Below are positions 1-6,566 of a DNA stretch of 64,000 bases, piece by piece. The notes under the pieces were generated by a model that did not search any database, was not told the DNA's origin, and saw nothing but the letters and a program-made list of their open reading frames with translations. Each line of letters begins with the position of its first letter. Positions within the stretch are counted from its first letter, which is position 1. Both the position numbers and the translations under genes were made by a program. The stretch comes from Paraburkholderia phenazinium (GTDB lineage: Bacteria; Pseudomonadota; Gammaproteobacteria; Burkholderiales; Burkholderiaceae): contig NZ_FNCJ01000029.1 of assembly GCF_900100735.1 (NCBI RefSeq), forward strand, positions 1 through 64,000, written 5' to 3'.

Positions 1-329
1 GGACCATCCGCACCATTGACCCGATCGGCCATATCGGTTCCGCGTTGATTCATCCGCTTGCGTTTGCGTTGTTGACCGTGGTGTTTTCTGGCGGCGCAGC
101 ATGGGCCTGGCAGCTTGCTGGGGCGGCGCTGGCGGTGCGTCTTGGGCTCAAAGTGCTGTCCGATCACGCGTTGCAGCAAGCGCATCGCGATCTGTGGCTG
201 TTGCCGTTCTGGGATATCGTGTCGTTTTCGATCTTCCTCGCGAGCTTCTTCTCGACGCGGGTGATCTGGCGAGGCTTTAGCTTCAAGGTGGACGGCAACG
301 GTCTGTTGTCGCCGGTTCAGGACGAGTAA
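1..329 (+). CDS. hpnI: Hopanoid glycosyltransferase HpnI, C-terminal part (5' end outside window)
   Basis: The frame is open from base 3 to the TAA at 327-329 and carries the membrane-associated C-terminus of an HpnI-type family 2 glycosyltransferase. It begins TIRTIDPIGHIGS and has two hydrophobic segments and a basic tail (WRGFSFKVDGNGLL). In the known pathway HpnI adds a GlcNAc unit to bacteriohopanetetrol at the inner membrane, and HpnK and HpnJ then make the cyclitol ether side chain. The hpnL-like gene follows about 140 bp downstream on the same strand, which supports the assignment. The N-terminal catalytic domain is outside the window, so the call rests on the tail and context. Confidence 0.72.
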   Translation, partial: TIRTIDPIGHIGSALIHPLAFALLTVVFSGGAAWAWQLAGAALAVRLGLKVLSDHALQQAHRDLWLLPFWDIVSFSIFLASFFSTRVIWRGFSFKVDGNGLLSPVQDE

Positions 330-335
330 TACCTC

Positions 336-473
336 ATGCAGATTTTCTTTGGAGACTGCGCGGCGCCGCGTCAGCGCGGCGTGCAACTGCGTAGTGCGTT
401 TGCAACGACCACAGTTATCACGATGTCCACGACGGCCGGCACGGCAAACATGCAGCGGGCGGTAGCGTCATGA
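336..473 (+). CDS. Possible 45-residue ORF between hpnI and hpnL
   Basis: ATG at 336, six bases after the hpnI stop, opens a 45-codon frame that ends TGA at 471-473, overlapping the most upstream ATG of hpnL in an ATGA arrangement. The product is not recognised and has no clear domain. Its last codons lie in the first copy of a 24-bp tandem duplication. It may be chance. The spacing and overlap are the only support. Confidence 0.18.
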   Translation: MQIFFGDCAAPRQRGVQLRSAFATTTVITMSTTAGTANMQRAVAS

Positions 474-497
474 ATGCAGCGGGCGGTAGCGTCATGA
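450..497 (+). repeat. Perfect 24-bp tandem duplication at the start of hpnL
   Basis: Bases 450-473 and 474-497 are identical. Each copy runs from ATGCAGCGGG to GCGTCATGA. The duplication offers three in-frame hpnL start codons (470, 494, 497) and duplicates the sequence in front of the start. It has the look of a slippage-type duplication. Confidence 0.9.
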
Positions 498-1525
498 TGA
501 AGCATCTGGGCCGCCTGGCTGCGCTCGCCGGGTTGATTGCGTCGCTCTGGCTGGTCATGCACGACAACCCCGGCACGGTGCTCGGACTGATGCGTGCTGC
601 GGGCGCGGGGCTGGTGCTGGCAGGGCTCGCGCATGTGCTGCCCATGCTGGCCAACGCGCGCGACTGGCAGAGCCTGATTCGCGGTGCGAACCGGCCGAGT
701 CTGGCCGGCATGTTGCATCTGGTGTGGATCCGAGAGTCGGTCAACAGCATGCTGCCGGTGGCGCGCATAGGCGGGGAGGTTGTATCGTTTCGCCTGATGC
801 GGCGGCGCGGCTTGCGCGGCTCGACGGCGGCGGCGAGCCTCGTCGTCGATATGCAGCTCACGCTGATCAGCCAGTTGATGTTCACGCTGGTCGGCATCGG
901 CTTCCTGTTCGCTCACGCCGCCTCCGGCACGCTGCGCCTCGCCGCCGATCTGGCGTGGGGCATTGTGGCGCTCACACCGCTTCTCGTGCTGTTTGCGCTG
1001 GTGCAGCACGCCAGCCCGTTCGAGCGTCTTACGCGCATGCTCAACCATGCAACCAGTGGGAAGCTGGCGGCGCTCGTCGGCCAGTCGGCGCAGATCGATC
1101 AATCGATCAAGCTGATCTGGCGCCGGCGTGGCGTGGTATTGCGCTATCTATTCTTCTGGCAGCCGCTGCAGTGCGTGTTAACCGCGCTGGAGATCTGGCT
1201 CGCGCTGTACTTCCTCGGCGTGCAGGTGAGCTTTACCGAGGCCGTGGTGATCGAATCGTTGATTCAGGCGGTGAGTAGTGCGGCGTTTTTTGTGCCGGGC
1301 GGCCTGGGGGTGCAGGAGGGCGGCTTCGTGCTGATTGGCGGCGCGCTGGGGCTCGACCCTGCAACGTGTCTCGCGCTGGCTGGCGCGCGGCGGATTCGCG
1401 ATCTGCTGATTTTCGTGCCGGGGTTGTTTGCGTGGCAGATCGCCGAGTCTTCGGGCAAGGCGCACCGCCGGCTGGTGAGTGCGCTTGCACCGACGGTGGG
1501 CGGTGGGGATGGCGAGAAGGTTTGA
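470..1525 (+). CDS. hpnL: HpnL-like inner-membrane protein of the hopanoid locus
   Basis: A polytopic membrane protein of up to 351 residues, of the lysylphosphatidylglycerol synthase TM/flippase-like family (UPF0104) and matching the HpnL branch found in hopanoid clusters. Hydrophobic helices run throughout. The family-typical stretch FVPGGLGVQEGG occurs near residue 275. HpnL is thought to act in hopanoid handling in the membrane, but its biochemistry is not settled. The start is ambiguous: the longest reading begins at 470, while MMKHLGRLAAL at 494/497 looks more like the family's N-terminus, the preceding eight codons being part of the tandem duplication. Same strand as hpnI. Confidence 0.85.
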   Translation: MNAAGGSVMMKHLGRLAALAGLIASLWLVMHDNPGTVLGLMRAAGAGLVLAGLAHVLPMLANARDWQSLIRGANRPSLAGMLHLVWIRESVNSMLPVARIGGEVVSFRLMRRRGLRGSTAAASLVVDMQLTLISQLMFTLVGIGFLFAHAASGTLRLAADLAWGIVALTPLLVLFALVQHASPFERLTRMLNHATSGKLAALVGQSAQIDQSIKLIWRRRGVVLRYLFFWQPLQCVLTALEIWLALYFLGVQVSFTEAVVIESLIQAVSSAAFFVPGGLGVQEGGFVLIGGALGLDPATCLALAGARRIRDLLIFVPGLFAWQIAESSGKAHRRLVSALAPTVGGGDGEKV

Positions 1526-1550
1526 TGCGCTGTGTGGAGTCGCAGTGGCC

Positions 1551-2294
1551 TCAGGCGACAGGCGGTCGTCGTAATTGCCGGAACGCGGCAGGCTCCCATT
1601 CCTGACTCGCCAGTAACAGCCCGGTTCCACGTCTTTGGTTCAACGGTGCCGAAGCCGATTCCTCGTGCAATGCGGCAAACTTGCTACGTAGTCGTCGGAG
1701 TTCAAGCTGAAGCTGGGCGAGCGCCGAGTCGGTCAGCATGCCGTGGACGAACTCCAGGGTTTCATGCGCCTGGTTGAACGGACCGGCCAGAAAGTCACTT
1801 AAGCCCTCGCGCCGGAAGAAGTGCCGAATCGGCCCGTTCGGCAGCCAGTCGAAGTCTCGCGCAATGCAGAGTCGAATCCGATCTCCAGGCAGCAGTGCAA
1901 TGACACCCATGCGATCAAGCACCAACAGTTGCTTCAGGCACTCCGCCTTGCTTATCCGGTAGGCCGCCACGATATCGGCGAGCGTCCAGCGGTTAAACGC
2001 ACACACTGCTACCAGTAACAGCCTGCTATTCGACACGAGTCGCGCCTCTTGATCCTCCGTCAACATGGAGAGCCGGGGAGCCAAAGCTGAGGATTCCTGC
2101 AATAGCTCGGCTAGCGTAAATCCCAGCAACTGGCTGATCTGCGCAAGGCGCTCCACGGTAAGCCGTTCGCTCGAAAATAGACGCTTCACGCTTGCCTCCG
2201 AAAGCGATAGCCCGCGCGCTACGTCTTGGTAGGTCAACCCTTGAGCTTTCAGTTCTCGCTTGATGGTCGCAATCAGTTGGGCTATTTCGGTCAT
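1551..2294 (-). CDS. XRE-type helix-turn-helix transcriptional regulator
   Basis: 247 residues. The first ~60 form a Cro/CI-type HTH (LTYQDVARGLSLSEASVKRL, then ERLAQISQLLGFTLAEL). The remaining ~185 residues are a predicted alpha/beta effector or dimerisation region of a type seen in stand-alone proteobacterial XRE regulators. I chose the ATG at 2294 (MTEIAQLIA) because the longer reading adds 28 residues without family character. It faces away from the YiiX-like gene at 2411, and the 116-bp gap contains a GTATC-N7-GATAC palindrome suited to autoregulation. The target is unknown. Confidence 0.8.
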   Translation of the reverse strand: MTEIAQLIATIKRELKAQGLTYQDVARGLSLSEASVKRLFSSERLTVERLAQISQLLGFTLAELLQESSALAPRLSMLTEDQEARLVSNSRLLLVAVCAFNRWTLADIVAAYRISKAECLKQLLVLDRMGVIALLPGDRIRLCIARDFDWLPNGPIRHFFRREGLSDFLAGPFNQAHETLEFVHGMLTDSALAQLQLELRRLRSKFAALHEESASAPLNQRRGTGLLLASQEWEPAAFRQLRRPPVA

Positions 2295-2300
2295 ATGAAG

Positions 2301-2317
2301 GTATCGAAAAGTGATAC
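2301..2317. promoter_or_regulatory. Palindrome GTATC-N7-GATAC upstream of the XRE regulator
   Basis: GTATC at 2301-2305 and GATAC at 2313-2317, six bases upstream of the regulator's start codon. A further GATAC lies near 2365 in the divergent gap. Position suggests an autoregulatory operator; this is inference from symmetry only. Confidence 0.4.
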
Positions 2318-2410
2318 TTGGAAGTGCATTGTAGGAGACTTTGACGTTATATAAGCGAATATTGATACCCATCGGCATAATCCGGCCATTCCAACCACCA
2401 GGGGCCGGTC

Positions 2411-3133
2411 ATGCCGATCCGAGCAACGAGTCTTGCTGCAAGCTACCTCTCAGCGTCATGCGCCCTTGGAATGAAGAGTTCGCGCATCGAAATGAGCCCC
2501 CCAGGCGTCGACGGGGACAGTGTCCAGGCGCAAGGAGGCATCGAAACGGTAGGTTCCCTTGGTGCAGGGCTATGTGTGGGGGATATCGTTTGCATTCACG
2601 TTACCGCGAAGCCATTTCGCGAGGTTGCCGCTGCAACCGGCTCCTGGATCAACCATGTTGGCATCGTCGTCGATACGGCTGGCGATCAACCGCTGATTGC
2701 TGAGAGCACCTTTCCCTGCTCGCGTCTGACGAGTCTTAGCCGATTCATTGCTCGATCGAAGCGAGGACGCGTCGCGGTCGCGCGCCTCAGCAAACCGCTG
2801 ACATCGAGCGAAGAGCAACACGTGCGTGCAGCCGCAGGGCGGCGCATGGGAGTGTTCTACGACACTGGATTCAACCTACATTCGCTCCGGCAATTCTGTT
2901 CGCGATATGTTCGGGAAGTGATCGAAGAAGCGACCGGCGTTCGGATCGGCGACATCGAGACTTTCGCAGCGTTGTATTCACGCCGGCCGCAGGCAGAACT
3001 CCGATTCTGGAGGTTCTGGTATTTCGGCCATATCCCTTGGAAGCGTCAAACCGTTACGCCTGCAAGCCTGTTGCGAAGCCCGCATTTGCGCTGCGTGTTC
3101 GACGGTGTCGCGACGGACGCGACGGTTGGGTAG
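2411..3133 (+). CDS. YiiX/YebB-like permuted papain-fold amidase
   Basis: 240 residues. The signature of the YaeF/YiiX (C92) permuted NlpC/P60-type amidases is present. A G-D-I-V segment near residue 57 leads to the His motif INHVGIVV (about residues 80-87). It is followed by AES and, about 80 residues on, the catalytic Cys motif QFCSRYVREVIEEA. Members are putative amidases or lipid-active hydrolases; the substrate here is not deducible. ATG 2411 has AGGGG upstream; a later ATG at 2471 is possible. A small lipoprotein gene starts 22 bases after its stop. Confidence 0.72.
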   Translation: MPIRATSLAASYLSASCALGMKSSRIEMSPPGVDGDSVQAQGGIETVGSLGAGLCVGDIVCIHVTAKPFREVAAATGSWINHVGIVVDTAGDQPLIAESTFPCSRLTSLSRFIARSKRGRVAVARLSKPLTSSEEQHVRAAAGRRMGVFYDTGFNLHSLRQFCSRYVREVIEEATGVRIGDIETFAALYSRRPQAELRFWRFWYFGHIPWKRQTVTPASLLRSPHLRCVFDGVATDATVG

Positions 3134-3155
3134 TTCCAGGGGAACGGAGGTCGTG

Positions 3156-3410
3156 ATGATTGGCTTCGCCCTAATGGCGTTTGCGTTTTTTTTGTCGTTG
3201 AGCGCGTGCTTCCAGGATGGTCGTTGCCGAGTGTTCGCGGTTGGCCAATACGCGTGTTGCTCGTCAATGTTCGGGACCTGCGAAAACCCGCGCGAGTGGC
3301 GTTATACCTGTGGATTCGACGAAGAGAAGGAACGGCGGTTGATTGAGATGCTGGCTTACCGGGATGTACACAAGGCGCAGAACTTTTTCGACGGGCGATC
3401 TGGGGAGTGA
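3156..3410 (+). CDS. Small cysteine-rich putative lipoprotein
   Basis: 84 residues. The ATG at 3156 has GGAGG five bases upstream. The N-terminus is a short hydrophobic signal ending LSLSAC, a good lipobox with Cys 16. Four further Cys follow in CRVF, YACCS and GTCEN. The family is not recognised. It follows the YiiX-like amidase closely on the same strand and is probably co-transcribed, so it may be its envelope partner. A reading from 3105 would overlap the amidase and bury the signal sequence. Confidence 0.55.
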   Translation: MIGFALMAFAFFLSLSACFQDGRCRVFAVGQYACCSSMFGTCENPREWRYTCGFDEEKERRLIEMLAYRDVHKAQNFFDGRSGE

Positions 3411-3425
3411 GTTCGCGCCCGTCTT

Positions 3426-4370
3426 TTAACCGCGGTGCCCCATCAACATCAACAGCAGCGAGAGCGTCACCAGTGACCCTAATGTGGACAGCAGAATCGT
3501 CCGCGATGTAAGGTGCGCTTCGCGCTGATAGAACTCCGCGAGCATGAACGGTCCGGTGCCGGTAGGCAAGGCCGCCAGCACAACAGCCATTTCCACCAGC
3601 AGGGGCGACAGCCCGAACACGCGCGCCGCCAGCCACCAGGTCAAGGCGGGTTGCAACAACAACTTGGCGCCGGTAAGCAACAGCGCAGCGCCAGGCTTTG
3701 CCGCCGAGGCCGGCCGCGTTTCGGCGAGGAATAGCCCCAGGCTAACGAGTGCGCAGGGGCTTGCCGCACCGCTCAGGAGCTTTAGAAACGTTTCCGCGCT
3801 TGGCGGCAAGGTGATATGAACGCTGGCGACCAGCACGCCGACGATCGGCGACACGATCAGCGGATTGCGCGCCAGCGCCGCCACGACCTTGAGTGCTATT
3901 CGATGCGGCGCACGCTCGCTCTGCAGGCCCACTTCGATCAGGACGATGGCGATTGCAAACAGCACGCACGCGACGAGAATCGTTGCAATCGTCGTCGGCG
4001 TCAGGCTCACGGGTCCAAAGGCGATCAAGCACAGCGGAAAGCCGATGTAGCCGGTGTTCGGATACGCGCCGGCGATCGCGTCGACGCTGGCGTCGGCCAA
4101 CGGGCGTCCGCTCAGCAGACTTGCGCCGAGAATGAGCACGAAGACCCCGGCACAGGCGAGCGCGAAAGTGGCGACAAACGCAGGTTGATAGAGCTGATGC
4201 CACGTGGCGTGGGCCATCGTGTCGAACAGCAGCGCCGGCAAGGCCAGCCAGACCACGAAACGGTTCAGTTCCGAAGCGGCAGTAGGGCCCAGCAGGCCGC
4301 GTTTGCGGCACACGAAACCCGCAAAGATCAAGCCAAATACGGGAAGCAGAATCTCGAGGGTCGATAACAT
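3426..4370 (-). CDS. AEC-family (auxin efflux carrier-type) transporter
   Basis: 314 residues with about ten predicted transmembrane helices, starting MLSTLEILLPVFGLIFAGF, characteristic of AEC permeases. The helices GYIGFPLCLIAFG and the C-terminal PTGTGPFMLAEFY segment are typical. Bacterial AEC proteins export or exchange organic acids such as malate or malonate; the substrate is not predictable here. A longer reading from 4439 adds 23 residues that do not fit the family. A divergent LysR gene begins at 4478 and probably controls it. Confidence 0.85.
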   Translation of the reverse strand: MLSTLEILLPVFGLIFAGFVCRKRGLLGPTAASELNRFVVWLALPALLFDTMAHATWHQLYQPAFVATFALACAGVFVLILGASLLSGRPLADASVDAIAGAYPNTGYIGFPLCLIAFGPVSLTPTTIATILVACVLFAIAIVLIEVGLQSERAPHRIALKVVAALARNPLIVSPIVGVLVASVHITLPPSAETFLKLLSGAASPCALVSLGLFLAETRPASAAKPGAALLLTGAKLLLQPALTWWLAARVFGLSPLLVEMAVVLAALPTGTGPFMLAEFYQREAHLTSRTILLSTLGSLVTLSLLLMLMGHRG

Positions 4371-4477
4371 CGGTGCGGCTGGCCGGTGGACAAGGAAAAG
4401 ACGATGCGCCAGAGTAGTGGCTCGCGTCGATACAATCAAATACCGTTTCTGGTGCTCGACGATACCTTTTTTGCATC

Positions 4478-5344
4478 ATGATCGATTTCAAACCGCTTCG
4501 TTACTTCGTGACGCTCGCCGAGACCCGCCACTTCGGCCGGGCCGCAGCGCGTCTCCATCTCTCTCAGCCGCCCTTGAGCCGCCAGCTGGCGGCGCTGGAA
4601 GCGAGCCTTGGCGTCACGCTGATTGAGCGCAGTCCGCGTAGCGTCACGTTGACGGCGGCGGGCGAGCGCTTCTACGCAGACGCCAAGGCGATACTCGGCG
4701 CCATCGAACAGGCCGCCCGCAATGCGCAAGCCGCTGCGTACGGCGACGCCGGCACGCTCTCGATCGGCTTTACGATGTGTGCAGCGTATAGCGTAGTGCC
4801 TGGCTATGCGCGAGCCTTTGGGGCGGCGTATCCGGAGGCGACGCTGAATCTGCGCGAAGTCGTGTCGAACGATCTGGCCGCGCAGGTACTGGGCGGCCAG
4901 ATCGATGCCGCGATCATGTTTCCGAGTGCGCCGAATAAGGCTCTGGAGGTGCGCACGATTGTTCGCGAGCCGCTGTGTGTGGCGTTGTCACGTAGCCACC
5001 CGCGCGCCCGGGCGCGGCGGTTGAAAATTGCGCAATTGGCTGGGGAGCCGTTCGTGCTCGCTTCTGAGGAAGTCGCGCCGACTTTGCGCGCCACCATTAT
5101 CGAGCACTGCCGCTCGGGTGGCTTCGCGCCGGATATCCGCTTCGAAGTGCAATTGCAACAGACCGTCCTGAGCCTGGTCGACGAGGGAGTGGGCGTTGCA
5201 CTCGTGCCGGCCTCGATGCGCAAGGCGCAGCTTGCCGGGGTGGTATTCCGGCCGCTGGCGGATGCGCCGATGATCGAGCAGGTGCTGGTGTGGTCGCCGG
5301 CGAATCGTAACCCGTGTCTTGCGCGGCTTCTGGAGCTGGCTTAG
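4478..5344 (+). CDS. LysR-family transcriptional regulator
   Basis: 288 residues. The N-terminal winged HTH is clear (MIDFKPLRYFVTLAETRHFGRAA, then LHLSQPPLSRQLAALEASLG), followed by a periplasmic-binding-like effector domain from about residue 90. The YSVVPGYARAF / DAAIMF / EPLCVALS pattern resembles the BenM/CatM branch that senses aromatic or organic acids. It is transcribed divergently from the AEC transporter, the expected arrangement for a LysR regulator and its target. Confidence 0.88.
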   Translation: MIDFKPLRYFVTLAETRHFGRAAARLHLSQPPLSRQLAALEASLGVTLIERSPRSVTLTAAGERFYADAKAILGAIEQAARNAQAAAYGDAGTLSIGFTMCAAYSVVPGYARAFGAAYPEATLNLREVVSNDLAAQVLGGQIDAAIMFPSAPNKALEVRTIVREPLCVALSRSHPRARARRLKIAQLAGEPFVLASEEVAPTLRATIIEHCRSGGFAPDIRFEVQLQQTVLSLVDEGVGVALVPASMRKAQLAGVVFRPLADAPMIEQVLVWSPANRNPCLARLLELA

Positions 5345-5412
5345 GGGGATGGGCCTTTATGCGGCGCAAGGCACAACCGGGCGAGGCATTAACGTGCGGT
5401 GGCGTTGCGCAG

Positions 5413-6039
5413 CTACTTGATCGAAGGTTCGGCATCCTGCTTGATGCGTCTTCGGTACCAGATCGTCCAAAGCGTGAGACCGGCGTAGAAGCCGTAGCGC
5501 ACTCCATTCGACGCAAGTACCGCACGAGGGTCGCTCTCGGCGCCCCAGACGAGCAACGTGCGTAAGACGTTCTCCGCCGTGAGGCCGACGCCCCACACCA
5601 ATGTCATGATGCGAATTCTTGTGGCAAGCATGGGACGCTCGCGCCAGTCCTGCTCGAACTTGCGCGCGCTTTCCACGCTTTCGCGGGCGATGGTCGAGCG
5701 CGCCATATAAAAAACCATTGGACGCGGCAACGCTAGTGACACGAGAAAGGCCACGCCGATCATGCCCGAGACCAGCGGCTCATCGAGCGTCAGCCTGGAC
5801 GGGGCGCCGCTCAACGTCGCCGCCGCAATTGAGAGCACGATGCCAAGCAGAACGACGCAGCTCAAGGCGTCGAAATGCCGGTGGCGCGCCATATCCCACG
5901 TCATCCAGACAATCAGCGGCAGGGCCGACGCCAGCAGGGCGCCTGGCTGCCCCCAATGCGGGTGGGCAAGGCGGTAGGCAAGCCATGGCAGCACGAGGTT
6001 GATGAAAACGGCGGACAGGTATCTGGAACGAAGCTTCAT
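5413..6039 (-). CDS. Polytopic membrane protein, VC0807-like
   Basis: 208 residues from the ATG at 6039 (MKLRSRYLSAVF). Five or six hydrophobic helices occur, with the pattern of the VC0807 family of small integral membrane proteins: LPLIVWMTWDMARHRHFDALS near the N-terminus, a central MVFYMARST motif and a basic C-terminus YRRRIK. No function is established for the family. It stands alone, facing the LysR gene with about 70 bp between stops. Confidence 0.6.
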   Translation of the reverse strand: MKLRSRYLSAVFINLVLPWLAYRLAHPHWGQPGALLASALPLIVWMTWDMARHRHFDALSCVVLLGIVLSIAAATLSGAPSRLTLDEPLVSGMIGVAFLVSLALPRPMVFYMARSTIARESVESARKFEQDWRERPMLATRIRIMTLVWGVGLTAENVLRTLLVWGAESDPRAVLASNGVRYGFYAGLTLWTIWYRRRIKQDAEPSIK

Positions 6040-6107
6040 GTGGATGCTCCGTGTGGGCACTTAGCGCAGCGATGGCGCGGAGAGTGCGCCGGTCCATCGG
6101 ACCAAAG

Positions 6108-6566
6108 TTAGGAGAATGGAGGAGCATGCACGCCACGCCGCTCTTCAATCGCATGGAGTAGTGGACTATCCGGCGCGAGACGGACGAAGAACTGAGGGGG
6201 GTGGAAACCTGCCGAGGCCTCCCGCAATTCGACTAACGAAACGGCACCCGGGAGGCGCTCGGGATCCTGGAGACTCAAGGCAAAGCCTTTGGAGAGCCCT
6301 TCGAAGTATGCGAAGAATTCGCTGCGCGTGATGCAGCAGACGTCGGCAAAGCGCTTCCATAAAGTCGAAGGGGCGAGCGAGTGCGCGGCGCTCACCCTTG
6401 CATAGCCGACCACGCGTCCGACGGGCAATTTCACATAGATCCATACGACAGTGCCGGCCTTGACGTTCATGGCGCGTCGCCGGAGTTCGACGTGTTTCTT
6501 CCCCGCGAAAATATTCTCCGCGTGACGTTCCTCTAGCGAAATCAGGACATGTTCTGTCTCATCCAT
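6108..6566 (-). CDS. ASCH-domain protein
   Basis: 152 residues, small and globular. The ASCH signature is near the N-terminus: AGKKHVELRRR (residues 21-31, the G-x-K-x-x-E-x-R pattern), followed by beta strands TVVWIYVKLPVGRVVGYARV. ASCH proteins bind RNA or nucleotides, and some are RNases or amidohydrolases. ATG 6566 overlaps the last 8 bases of the upstream 721-residue gene, so the two are probably translationally coupled and work together. Base composition appears less GC-rich than the flanks. Confidence 0.75.
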   Translation of the reverse strand: MDETEHVLISLEERHAENIFAGKKHVELRRRAMNVKAGTVVWIYVKLPVGRVVGYARVSAAHSLAPSTLWKRFADVCCITRSEFFAYFEGLSKGFALSLQDPERLPGAVSLVELREASAGFHPPQFFVRLAPDSPLLHAIEERRGVHAPPFS

